In this document: piece after piece, positions 45,042 to 52,224 of the stretch
Position numbering within the stretch: the stretch's first letter is position 1
Layout of the letters: every line of letters starts with the position of its first letter
Assembly: GCF_002924445.1 (NCBI RefSeq)
Contig: NZ_PIGG01000015.1
Coordinates: 1-64,000, forward strand
From: Minwuia thermotolerans
GTDB lineage: Bacteria > Pseudomonadota > Alphaproteobacteria > Minwuiales > Minwuiaceae
Direction: 5' to 3'
Length of the DNA: 64,000 nt
The notes under the pieces: model-generated
The model's database searches: none
What the model saw: the letters and a program-made list of their open reading frames with translations, nothing else
Told to the model about the DNA's origin: nothing
Made by a program: the position numbers and the translations under genes

Positions 45042-45650
45042 CTACGAACCGTCGCGGCCGGTCAGGCGGCCGAGGATGGAACCGATCACACCCGGCCCGC
45101 GGTTCACGCCGGCCGCCGTCTTCTTGTCCTCAGAACGCTTCCAGACGCTGACGCCCAGGACCGAGAGCGCGAACATCCAGATCGGCGCGATCGACGCGAT
45201 GGCGTCGCCCAGGGCGATGAAGATGGCCGGCGCCTCGCGCGGCTCATTGATCGCGACCCAGCCGATCACGAACATCAGGCCCAGCATGGACAGCGCCCAG
45301 GTGAAGGCGACCGCGTAGCCCAGCGTCGGCCGCCAGCGCCGGACATACGGATCGTCGGAGGCGATCTCGGCGCGCATGGTCTCGTTGACCTGGCGGTGGC
45401 GGGCGACTTCCGAGTCGATCTCGGCCAGCTCGATCGCGGTCGCCTGGCGCTGCAGCTCGGCCACCAGCCTGGGGTCGGCCCGGAGACGCTCCAGCGCCTG
45501 CTCGGGCGTCTCGGCGCCGGTGACGCGCCGGGCCACGTCGACCACCCTGGTCGCGACGCGCTCGCCATTCTCGCCGTTGATCAGCCGCCCGATCGACGGC
45601 AGGAACTCGGCGACCAGTGGCAGTGCCGCGGCGATGATGGCGGGGACCAT
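45042..45650 (-). CDS. Holin of the GTA 3TM type
   Basis: At 202 residues the protein has an amphipathic hydrophobic N-terminus (MVPAIIAAALPLVAEFLPSIGRLI), a helical charged middle, and two C-terminal membrane segments (GYAVAFTWALSMLGLMFVIGWVAI and SIAPIWMFALSVLGVSVW). VRRWRPTLGYAVAF is typical of holins used by gene-transfer agents and many alphaproteobacterial phages. It lies two genes after the endolysin. Confidence 0.85.
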   Translation of the reverse strand: MVPAIIAAALPLVAEFLPSIGRLINGENGERVATRVVDVARRVTGAETPEQALERLRADPRLVAELQRQATAIELAEIDSEVARHRQVNETMRAEIASDDPYVRRWRPTLGYAVAFTWALSMLGLMFVIGWVAINEPREAPAIFIALGDAIASIAPIWMFALSVLGVSVWKRSEDKKTAAGVNRGPGVIGSILGRLTGRDGS

Positions 45651-45814
45651 CAGCCCCGCCTCGCCGAGAGATGGTCGAACGGGTAGCTGCGCAGGAAGCT
45701 CAGGGCCTCGACTGAGAGCGCCCGCGGCACCTCGGCCGGCGCGCCGTGATGGCGGCAGCGGTGGAAGGCGCGCTTCTTCACGCGCTGGCTGCGGGCCTTC
45801 CTCGGCGCGCTCAT
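45650..45814 (-). CDS. Small basic protein between endolysin and holin
   Basis: This 54-residue product starts with an ATGA overlap with the endolysin stop and ends on the holin start. The N-terminal half is strongly basic (SAPRKARSQRVKKRAFHRCRHHG); the rest has SVEALSFLRSYPFDHL. No membrane span is visible, so a spanin is unlikely. Position suggests a lysis-region or regulatory role. Confidence 0.6.
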   Translation of the reverse strand: MSAPRKARSQRVKKRAFHRCRHHGAPAEVPRALSVEALSFLRSYPFDHLSARRG

Positions 45815-46296
45815 GCCCCGCCCCCCTGAAAGGTCGCGGCCTCGGGCATGCCGGCGAAGAACGCGCCGACGTCGAAGCACGGGCAGGCCTTGCCCGGATT
45901 GACGTCGCGGTGCCCGATCACGCGCCTGATCGTCGGGAAGCGCCGGCGCAGGTGCTCGACCAGCACGGTCAGCGCCAGCATCTGCGCCGCGGTGTAGTTG
46001 AAGTCGGGCCGGTCGGCGTCCTCGGCCCTGCCGCCGACCAGGCAGATGCCGATCGATTGCGCGTTGTGGCCATAGGCGTGGGCGCCGATTTCCTCGTCGA
46101 CGTCGCCGTCCCGGTCCAGATCGCGGCCTGGCTCCGTCTTGCCGCTGCGGCGGATGACGTAGTTGTAGCCGATGTCATCCCAGCCGCGCCCCTCCGGCGG
46201 CGGGTCGGTGTGCCACGGCCGCATTTCCGCGACCCCGATGTCCATGCCGGGCGGCGTGTGGGCGCCGTGGATGATGATGGTATCGATATGGCGCAA
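45811..46296 (-). CDS. Endolysin, N-acetylmuramoyl-L-alanine amidase
   Basis: The protein has 161 residues. IIIHGAH (His10) and IGHRDVNPGKACPCFD (His129, Lys136, Cys138) give the zinc ligands and the Lys-x-Cys arrangement of T7-lysozyme-like amidases (Amidase_2). Tyr44 in GYNYVI is the expected catalytic tyrosine. There is no signal peptide, so release needs the holin. It is the first gene downstream of the palindromic operator at 46355-46378. Confidence 0.93.
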   Translation of the reverse strand: MRHIDTIIIHGAHTPPGMDIGVAEMRPWHTDPPPEGRGWDDIGYNYVIRRSGKTEPGRDLDRDGDVDEEIGAHAYGHNAQSIGICLVGGRAEDADRPDFNYTAAQMLALTVLVEHLRRRFPTIRRVIGHRDVNPGKACPCFDVGAFFAGMPEAATFQGGGA

Positions 46297-46354
46297 CGGG
46301 CGCTCCCAGGACCGGGGTGATTTGCGGCCATGGTCGGGCTTCTGCCCCGTGCGA

Positions 46355-46378
46355 ATAAGGGCGTAACGGTTACGCCCC
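46355..46378 (-). promoter_or_regulatory. Candidate Mor operator 1 (lysis-packaging operon)
   Basis: It contains the perfect palindrome GGGCGTAACGGTTACGCCC (46359-46377), identical over 24 bases to 33974-33997. It lies 59 bases upstream of the endolysin start and just past the stop of the Mor-type activator gene. Dyad operators upstream of lysis and head operons are how Mu controls its late promoters. Confidence 0.78.
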
Positions 46379-46385
46379 GGCAGGA

Positions 46386-46739
46386 TCAGTCGAAGAGGTC
46401 GATCTGGGCGGCGGGCTTCGGGTCGCGGTCCCAGTGCTGGGCGGTGCGGCGGCAGATCTTCACCGCGGCGCCGGCGCGCTCCTGGCTCCAGTTCTTGGCG
46501 CGGAGCCAGCGGTAGATCACCGCCTTGGCCAGCGGTATCTCGAGGCGCTCGTCGGCCAGAGCGTCCACGATCGCCCGGGCGGCGTCAACGCCGACGATGG
46601 CCGCGAGGTCGGAGCCCTCGGCCCGCTGGGGCACGCGCAGCCGTGTACCGCCCCGCGAGAGCGCAAGTTCCAGCGCCGCCTCGACGCCGGCGGCGTCGGC
46701 CACAAGATTGAGCGTGGCGGGGAGCTGGCCCTCAGCCAT
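46386..46739 (-). CDS. Mor-family transcription activator
   Basis: This 117-residue protein has a duplicated Mor-type dimerisation pattern (LVADAAGVEAALELALSRGGTRLRVP and IVGVDAARAIVDALADERLEIP) and a C-terminal helix-turn-helix (WSQERAGAAVKICRRTAQHW). It overlaps gemA by 8 bases, the usual gemA-mor order. It probably activates lysis and head transcription from the two palindromes. Confidence 0.78.
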   Translation of the reverse strand: MAEGQLPATLNLVADAAGVEAALELALSRGGTRLRVPQRAEGSDLAAIVGVDAARAIVDALADERLEIPLAKAVIYRWLRAKNWSQERAGAAVKICRRTAQHWDRDPKPAAQIDLFD

Positions 46740-47469
46740 GGCCGGCCCTGTCTTCGGGGATGCCCTCGGCGCGGCGGATGCGCCGGCCGAAGGCGGCGAT
46801 GACGCGGTCCAGCTCCTCGGCCGAGAGCTCGTCCAGGCGCGGCGGGTAGTGATCCTTCGGCCGCGCGGTGCGCCCGATCGCGGCGGCGACGTAGAAGGCG
46901 TCGCCGGTCTCGAAGCGGCCCAGCTCGTGCAGCTTGCGGCCCTGGGCGGCCAGCACCGCCAGGCGATCGCGCATCGCAGGCCTGAGCCCTTCGGGCGGGC
47001 GGCCGGCGAAGCCCCATTCGTTCCAGGCCACGCCGGCCTCCCTGCTGAGGAAGTCCTTCAGTCCCTCGACCACCTTCATGGCGTCCTCGCCGTGCTGCCA
47101 CTCGGCGCGCTCGACACGGGTGACGTTCCGGGCCCAGGCGCTGAGCGCCTCGTCGGAGCGGTCGCGGACCACGCCCAGGTGCCAGCCGGAGATCCACAGC
47201 GCGCGGATTTTTGAAAGCATGCCACTGGACGCGCGCGCGCCCGGGGTGGCGGAGGGCCGGCGGGCGCGCGCCTTCTTCGCCGGCCGGAAGCCCTGGCTCC
47301 TGAAGTGCTCGACCAGGTCGACCAGCTGATCGTCGGAGAGCTTCGTCCGGGACCGCGCGCCGTAGCGGGCTTCCAGCAGGTCGCGGAAGTCCGCCTCCTC
47401 TATCCCCAGCTGCTTCACCGCGATCGCGGACTTGGCCAGCAGCGCCTTCCGGTTAGCCGGGACGGTCAT
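46732..47469 (-). CDS. gemA: GemA family regulator
   Basis: The start at 47469 overlaps the methyltransferase stop by ATGA and gives 245 residues. LLAKSAIAVKQLGIEEADFRDLLEARYGARSRTKLSDDQLVDLVEHFRSQGF is the GemA signature; LSKIRALWISGWHLGVVRDRSDEALSAWARNVT follows. GemA of Mu modulates host gene expression and DNA topology. A central basic linker (KKARARRPSATPGARA) separates the two parts. Confidence 0.92.
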   Translation of the reverse strand: MTVPANRKALLAKSAIAVKQLGIEEADFRDLLEARYGARSRTKLSDDQLVDLVEHFRSQGFRPAKKARARRPSATPGARASSGMLSKIRALWISGWHLGVVRDRSDEALSAWARNVTRVERAEWQHGEDAMKVVEGLKDFLSREAGVAWNEWGFAGRPPEGLRPAMRDRLAVLAAQGRKLHELGRFETGDAFYVAAAIGRTARPKDHYPPRLDELSAEELDRVIAAFGRRIRRAEGIPEDRAGHG

Positions 47470-48146
47470 CGGTCCGGTTCCTCGTAGTCGCCGGGCCGCT
47501 CCAGCGCCTTGCGGCAGGGCGGGATCCAAATCAGCTTCGGGTCTATGCTGGTCCGTTTGAAATCCCGGCCCGGCCAGACGAACCATGCGTAGCTCGTCGC
47601 GCTCGACGCCTTTCGATCGAGCCGGCCCTTGAGCATCGGCACGCGCTCCGAGAACGGCGCGAAGATCAGTGGCGGGTTCGACTCGAAGATCTCGCGGTAC
47701 CGCGCCGCGCCCTCCAGGAAGACGGTGCGGACCAGCATGGCGACCGCGATCTCCGCGACCTCCTGGCCTCGGGCGACGAATTCGGCCGCCAGCCGGAAGG
47801 GCGGGTTGGTGATGACAAAGTGAGGGCCCGGCCGGTGCTCTACGATGTAGGGCAGGTACGGCATCAGGAAGTCGTGGGGTGGCCCCCCGTGCATTCTGGC
47901 GTCGACGTCGGTGCCGATGACCTCGCCGAAATACTCGGCAAGCGCATTGACCATGTGGTCCTCGCCGCAGGCCGGCTCCCAGACAACCGAGTGCGCGAGA
48001 AAGCTGCGATAGCCGTACTTGCCAAGGCCGACCAGCACGTGCTCGATCAGCGCCCGCGTCGCCCAGGGCGGCGTTGGGAAGAAGTCCAGAGAATCGTGCG
48101 GCTCGCGCCGCTGCGCCATCACGGCGCTGCTGCGGTTCTGGCTCAT
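47466..48146 (-). CDS. SAM-dependent DNA methyltransferase (early region)
   Basis: This 226-residue protein has DSLDFFPTPPWATRALIEHVL, then VWEPACGEDHMVNALAEYF (SAM site) and FVITNPPF, the NPPF catalytic motif of N6-adenine/N4-cytosine methyltransferases. The C-terminal TSYAWFVWPG pattern fits small phage methyltransferases. It overlaps both neighbours by 4 bases. With the Dam-type enzyme at the right end, the prophage has two unrelated methylases. Confidence 0.85.
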   Translation of the reverse strand: MSQNRSSAVMAQRREPHDSLDFFPTPPWATRALIEHVLVGLGKYGYRSFLAHSVVWEPACGEDHMVNALAEYFGEVIGTDVDARMHGGPPHDFLMPYLPYIVEHRPGPHFVITNPPFRLAAEFVARGQEVAEIAVAMLVRTVFLEGAARYREIFESNPPLIFAPFSERVPMLKGRLDRKASSATSYAWFVWPGRDFKRTSIDPKLIWIPPCRKALERPGDYEEPDR

Positions 48147-48856
48147 TTGCCGACTCCTCGTTTCGCGTCGCGGATGCGGCGGCCGTTGCGGCCGGCCTCG
48201 CGCTGCCGCTTCAGCCGGGCCGCGCCGCCTTTCAGCTGCTCGATCGAGAGCGGCGCGGCGTGGTGCTCCATCTCGATCGCGCTGATTCCGGCGGCGTGGC
48301 CGGGCGGCAATTTCGTGACCTTGCCCTTCGCCAGGAACGCGTCGATCGCCGCCTGCTCCTCGGCCGACCGGCGCAGGCTCGTGCGCGCGATCTCCTGCGG
48401 CCGCCGCGCCGGCAGCGCCGGAAAGGACGGCGCGCGGGCGGGTTCGATTGCCTTCTCAACGGGCTTTGAAGCCTGCTTGATCGCCGGCTGAGGCTTCGCC
48501 GCCGGCGGAGACGCGTGGAGGGAGGTAGCGGGATATGTCGCGGGAGTGGGTTGACAGCATTTATCCAGAGGCCGAGGTTCGTTGCAGGCCGGGGTCACAG
48601 CCTTGTTTTCGGGTCTGCAAGACCTGTCCACAGAGGTGGAGATGGCTTTCGGCCGGGTCGGCGCTGGATGTGAATCGTTAAGCATGCTGGCTTCTGGCGT
48701 CGACCTCGCGTCTTTCAGTTCGAGATCAATAAAGTCGCGGATCGCCTGGTACGGCTTCATGGTCCGCGCGGCGATCTCCGCCGGCTCGAGCCCGGCCTTC
48801 GCCAGGCGGCGGACGTGCTTGCGAGTCTCCCTGCTCCAGGTCATGCCCGCGGCCAT
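48143..48856 (-). CDS. Early phage protein with helix-turn-helix N-terminus
   Basis: At 237 residues (or 233 from the ATG at 48844), the first 50 residues (TWSRETRKHVRRLAKAGLEPAEIAARTMKPYQAIRDFIDLEL) form a likely helix-turn-helix. A long Pro/Ala/Lys linker (about 55-145) follows, then a basic C-terminus (about 180-237). The linker region is less GC-rich and uneven in codon use. I do not recognise the family; it is probably a DNA-binding regulator. Confidence 0.65.
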   Translation of the reverse strand: MAAGMTWSRETRKHVRRLAKAGLEPAEIAARTMKPYQAIRDFIDLELKDARSTPEASMLNDSHPAPTRPKAISTSVDRSCRPENKAVTPACNEPRPLDKCCQPTPATYPATSLHASPPAAKPQPAIKQASKPVEKAIEPARAPSFPALPARRPQEIARTSLRRSAEEQAAIDAFLAKGKVTKLPPGHAAGISAIEMEHHAAPLSIEQLKGGAARLKRQREAGRNGRRIRDAKRGVGK

Positions 48857-48860
48857 CGCC

Positions 48861-49130
48861 TCAGCCCTCGATGTCGCAGCGGAAGCCCGGCCGCTCGCGC
48901 GCCTCGGCGTCCGCGGCCTCAGCCAGCCGGCGGAGGCAGTGCTGGCAGGCTTCCGGTTGCGGCAGGATCAGCTCGGCGTTCAGCACCTCGTTGGCCTCTG
49001 TCACCGCACGGGTGATCACCTGCCGGCGTTCAGCGCTGCGCGAGGAGCGCCCGGCCGGTGCGGCCGCCAGCGCAAGGTTCATCATCACGCGGCGCATCTC
49101 CTCGACGGTGGTGGTCGGGCGCGACGGCAT
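48861..49130 (-). CDS. Small early protein with paired cysteines
   Basis: The start at 49130 has GGAG 6 bases upstream, giving 89 residues. The protein is mostly helical (TTTVEEMRRVMMNLALAAAPAGRSSRSAERRQVITRAVTEANEVL...) and ends with CQHCLRRLAEAADAEARERPGFRC. The CxxC plus a later Cys may bind a metal. Function unknown. Confidence 0.65.
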   Translation of the reverse strand: MPSRPTTTVEEMRRVMMNLALAAAPAGRSSRSAERRQVITRAVTEANEVLNAELILPQPEACQHCLRRLAEAADAEARERPGFRCDIEG

Positions 49131-49132
49131 GG

Positions 49133-49504
49133 TCAGCTCCCGAAATCCGCGGCGATCCGCTGGGCGGCGTCGAGCGCCAGACCGATCATGGAGGCCGGCG
49201 CGGTCTCCGACCGGCGGTCCAGGTTCTCCGGATCGATCGGGCCGGTGGCGACGCGGGCCAGCGAGCGGCGCAGCGCCTCCAGCGGAATGCCGTGCTGCAG
49301 GGCGACGGACGCCATCACGGCCGCGTCCTCCAGGGCGTGGCGGGTCTCCGAGCCCTCCTTGCCGGCGAAGATGAAGATCTCGCGCAATTCGCCGGTCGCC
49401 GGATCGAAGCCGCAGCTGACTTCGGCCGACAGGCCGTTCCGCTCGATCGTCTCTGAGACGGACGGCCGCCGCTCCGGCAGGCGCTGGCGGGCGGCCGCGG
49501 TCAC
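49133..49504 (-). CDS. TSCPD / ribonucleotide-reductase-tail-like protein
   Basis: This 123-residue protein resembles the C-terminal domain of class II ribonucleotide reductases: IFAGKEGSETRHALEDAAVMASVALQHGIPLEALRRSLARV is the shared helix-loop-helix. The cysteine motif itself is replaced by SAEVSCGFDPATGELREIF. As a stand-alone protein it cannot be a reductase. Such proteins occur in early regions of alphaproteobacterial Mu-like phages. Overlaps 70-aa gene by 4 bases. Confidence 0.72.
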   Translation of the reverse strand: MTAAARQRLPERRPSVSETIERNGLSAEVSCGFDPATGELREIFIFAGKEGSETRHALEDAAVMASVALQHGIPLEALRRSLARVATGPIDPENLDRRSETAPASMIGLALDAAQRIAADFGS

Positions 49505-49713
49505 GGTTGACCTCCGGCTGCCATCGCGCCCGCAAGCTGGAAATGCGGCGGCGTGGGGCGGTAGAACGGCTCATTGAGCCGGCGGCAGAACTCGCGCGCC
49601 AGGCACTCGCTGCGGAAGCGGGCGACGACATCATCGCCGAAATGGGTGTCGATCACCGGGTGCGGCAACGCCTGCTTGTCGGCCGGGCCGGGCTGGAAGC
49701 GGGTAGAGATCAT
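49501..49713 (-). CDS. Small early protein
   Basis: This 70-residue product starts with an ATGA overlap with the DUF3164 stop. The sequence contains HFGDDVVARFRSECLAREFCRRLNEPFYRPTPPHFQLAG. No family is recognised. The four-base overlaps at both ends favour translation in the early operon. Confidence 0.6.
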   Translation of the reverse strand: MISTRFQPGPADKQALPHPVIDTHFGDDVVARFRSECLAREFCRRLNEPFYRPTPPHFQLAGAMAAGGQP

Positions 49714-50354
49714 GACGCGCCCGCCAGCTCGGCCGGCGCCCTGGCGCTGGCGAGGTCGATGGTCACCGGCGTCCACGGCTCGCGCGGATGGTCGCGCTTG
49801 TAGAAGCGGACATACTCGCGGCTGCCCTGGATGCGGATGGAGTCGTTCAGCGCAGCGATCGCCTGCCGCCAGCCGTCGTCGTCGATCTCCAGCCGGCGGA
49901 GGCCGAACAGCGCCTCGCGGTTGATCCGGCCCTCCTTGTCGACCTGGAAGGCGTGGTCGACCAGCGTGCGGATCTTCGCGTCCGCGCCCTCCGACCATGC
50001 CGAGATGCAGGCGTCGAAGAGCTCCTTGGCGACCTGCAGCTCGGGCCCGAAGGTGAGCGAGTCCTGCACCTGCACGGACACCTTCATGCAGCCGTCGAAG
50101 GTGATCAGGGTGACGTTGCCCTTCTTGCCGCCGCGCGTGACGCCGTACTTCTCGGACAGCAGGTCCATGAAGGTCGCGACATCGTCGAAGGTGTGGCCGC
50201 GGAACCGCGCGATCTGCGCATTCAGCTCTTCGGCATAGCCCAGGATCTTGCGGACCGTCTGGTCCTCCAGGCGCTCGTGGTCCTTGACCATGTCCTCGGG
50301 CACCAGCCGGCCCTTCGCGTCCATGATGAAGCCATCGGGTATTTCGACATTCAT
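49710..50354 (-). CDS. DUF3164 family early protein
   Basis: The 214-residue protein has the DUF3164 pattern: GFIMDAKGRLVPEDMVKDHERLEDQTVRKIL, TRGGKKGNVTLITFDGCMKVSVQVQDSLTFGPELQVAKELFDACI, and GRINREALFGLRRLEIDDDGWRQAIAALNDSIRIQGSREYVRFYKR. This family is a constant member of Mu-like early regions; its biochemical role is not known. AGGAG lies 8 bases before the start. Confidence 0.88.
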   Translation of the reverse strand: MNVEIPDGFIMDAKGRLVPEDMVKDHERLEDQTVRKILGYAEELNAQIARFRGHTFDDVATFMDLLSEKYGVTRGGKKGNVTLITFDGCMKVSVQVQDSLTFGPELQVAKELFDACISAWSEGADAKIRTLVDHAFQVDKEGRINREALFGLRRLEIDDDGWRQAIAALNDSIRIQGSREYVRFYKRDHPREPWTPVTIDLASARAPAELAGAS

Positions 50355-50357
50355 AGA

Positions 50358-50435
50358 TCAGCTCCTTGCCCAGATGAGGTGAAGCCAGCGCAGCTGCTGG
50401 CGGATGAAGCGGCGGAGGTGGCTACGGCGTCTCAT
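50358..50435 (-). CDS. Possible 25-residue basic peptide
   Basis: An ATG at 50435 opens 25 codons (MRRRSHLRRFIRQQLRWLHL...) ending 4 bases before the DUF3164 start; the ribosome site of that gene lies in its last codons. It overlaps the end of the upstream gene by 14 bases. It would be an amphipathic, Arg/Leu/Trp-rich peptide. It may only be a coupling leader. Confidence 0.3.
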   Translation of the reverse strand: MRRRSHLRRFIRQQLRWLHLIWARS

Positions 50436-50865
50436 CGCAGAGCTCCTCGCGCAGCTGTTGGAGGGTGCGTTCGATCCCGTCGGCCAGCTTCTCCAGCCGC
50501 CAGATCAGGCGCTCGCGGTCGGCGCGGCCGGCCTCGCGCAACACTTCGAAATCCTCGAGAGCGAAATCCGCGTTTATCCCCTGGACGACCTTGGCGACGT
50601 CCGGCTGCGTCCTGAGCGCGTGCTCGGTCTTGCGAATGCCGTGCAGGATGCTGGTGTGATCGCGCCCGAAGAACCGGCCGATCTGAGATGAGGATTTGCC
50701 CAGGCGCCGGTAGATGAGATAGGCGGCAATGTGCCGGGCCTGCGAGGTCTCCCTGTTCCGGGCCTCGCTCATCATCGCCTCGACCGTCACGCCGCAAGCC
50801 TCGGCGGTCCGTTCCGCGACCTGCAGCATCCGGCTTTCGAACTGGTTGGCGGCAATGGCGTTCAT
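50422..50865 (-). CDS. DnaA domain IV-like DNA-binding protein
   Basis: In this 147-residue protein, residues 44-79 (RHIAAYLIYRRLGKSSSQIGRFFGRDHTSILHGIRK) carry the DnaA-box recognition signature GRDHTSILHGIRK (67-79). The AAA+ part of DnaA is absent; the C-terminal half is a charged coiled coil (DRERLIWRLEKLADGIERTLQQLREEL). It could bind DnaA boxes in phage or host DNA and influence replication or transcription. It overlaps its upstream neighbour by ATGA. Confidence 0.88.
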   Translation of the reverse strand: MNAIAANQFESRMLQVAERTAEACGVTVEAMMSEARNRETSQARHIAAYLIYRRLGKSSSQIGRFFGRDHTSILHGIRKTEHALRTQPDVAKVVQGINADFALEDFEVLREAGRADRERLIWRLEKLADGIERTLQQLREELCDETP

Positions 50866-51200
50866 CGCCGCCCCCTGAAGTCTTCCAGGCGCACCACCGG
50901 CTGCGTCGGGTCGGGCTCGAAGCTCGCCACCTCGCCGAAGCCGTCGATCTGTTGCGGCGCGGCCTCGCGATAGCCGGCCGGCGGCGGGACTTCGCCGGGC
51001 CGGCAGACGCGGACGGTCGAGCCGCCAAGGGCGTGCTGTGCGGGCTCGGCGACCACCCGCATCAGCTCCAGTTCGGCGACCCGTTCGATCGTCTCCTCGA
51101 AGCCGAGCAGCGCATACTGAAGCCGCTCCTCGGTGAGCTCGCCGCTCCGCATCAGGTCGCGGAGCTGGTCGACATGGTGTTGCAGGTCAGTGCTGAGCAT
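50862..51200 (-). CDS. Early phage protein of unknown function
   Basis: The ATG at 51200 (GGAGG 5 bases upstream) gives 112 residues; the ATG at 51212 lacks a site. LSTDLQHHVDQLRDLMRSGELTEERLQYALLGFEETIERVAELELMRVV is helical, followed by a Pro-rich region and FEPDPTQPVVRLEDFRGRR. It lies between the MuB gene and the DnaA-like gene, overlapping MuB by 14 bases. No family recognised. Confidence 0.6.
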   Translation of the reverse strand: MLSTDLQHHVDQLRDLMRSGELTEERLQYALLGFEETIERVAELELMRVVAEPAQHALGGSTVRVCRPGEVPPPAGYREAAPQQIDGFGEVASFEPDPTQPVVRLEDFRGRR

Positions 51201-52158
51201 TGTCGCCTCCATCCTCGGAGAGCCGCTTCCAGGCGGCGCTGACGTGGGTGACGTTGAGCGGCTCCCCCTTGCTGTTGGCAAAGGCGCTCGCGATGCGCAG
51301 CACCTTGGTCATGCCGCGGAGCGCGCCCGGCTTGGTGGCGACCGCCTTCAGCAGCCGGACCGTGTCCGGGTCGGTGACCTTCCAGGCGCCGATCAGTTCG
51401 CAGACGTCTTCCGGCCAGGGCTTGCCTCGCGTGAACCGCATGCCGATCCGGCTGAACAGCTGCGCGAACTCCGGCCGCCGGCCCTCGCCCTGCAGCCGGC
51501 CGTAGACACTCTCGTTGCCCACCAGCGCGATACCGACGCCGTAGAGGTCGTGGAGCGAGCGGAGCTGGTCGAGCGCCTTGGAGACCAGGTGCTGGGCTTC
51601 GTCGACGATCAGCAGCCCGCCCGTGTCGCGCACCCGGGCGCCGATGGCCTCGGGCAGCTTCGTCGGGCTCTTCTCGGTCAGCTGCAGGGCCTGGGCGATG
51701 ACCTGGAGCATCGGATAGACGTTTGCCGTCGACGGCTGCATGGTCGCCATCCAGACATTCGGGTTCGTCCCGGCGTAATGCCCGCAGGCCGTGGTCTTGC
51801 CGATACCGGCGCCGCCGGCGACGACGACGATGTCCGGCCCGATTTGCGCCCATTGCAGGACGTCGGTGACACTCGAAGCGGTCCGGGTTTTCACGAACAT
51901 CGGCGCCTGCGGCAGGGACGAACGGGCGCGTTTGCGTTCCTCGCGGGAAGCAAGCCAGAGCTGCACCTTGCCGGCGACATTGTCGTTCCGGCCGGTATAG
52001 GTGCCCGACAGCCAGGCGCTCATGGTCGGCGCAGCAATGCCGGCGTCCCGGGCGGCTGAGGCGTGAGAAAGGTTCTCGTCCGCGATCAGCTTCTTCGCCT
52101 CGGCGCGGATCGCCTCGATCTCGGCGTCTGTAAGGGTCTGGTCCTTGGGAGCGTTCAT
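51187..52158 (-). CDS. Transposition ATPase MuB
   Basis: At 323 residues (Mu B is 312) this protein selects target DNA and activates the transposase. Residues 1-75 hold a helix-turn-helix (ASAARDAGIAAPTMSAWLSGTY). Walker A is GGAGIGKTT (about 113-121), Walker B is LLIVDEAQH (about 181-189). The C-terminal domain has TKVLRIASAFA. It follows the transposase gene by 66 bases. Confidence 0.93.
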   Translation of the reverse strand: MNAPKDQTLTDAEIEAIRAEAKKLIADENLSHASAARDAGIAAPTMSAWLSGTYTGRNDNVAGKVQLWLASREERKRARSSLPQAPMFVKTRTASSVTDVLQWAQIGPDIVVVAGGAGIGKTTACGHYAGTNPNVWMATMQPSTANVYPMLQVIAQALQLTEKSPTKLPEAIGARVRDTGGLLIVDEAQHLVSKALDQLRSLHDLYGVGIALVGNESVYGRLQGEGRRPEFAQLFSRIGMRFTRGKPWPEDVCELIGAWKVTDPDTVRLLKAVATKPGALRGMTKVLRIASAFANSKGEPLNVTHVSAAWKRLSEDGGDNAQH

Positions 52159-52224
52159 GCTGTAGCCTTTCGCTTGTGCAGTTGTTGCTCAGGGGCGGGA
52201 TGGCCGTGGCGCGGCCGCCCGCCC

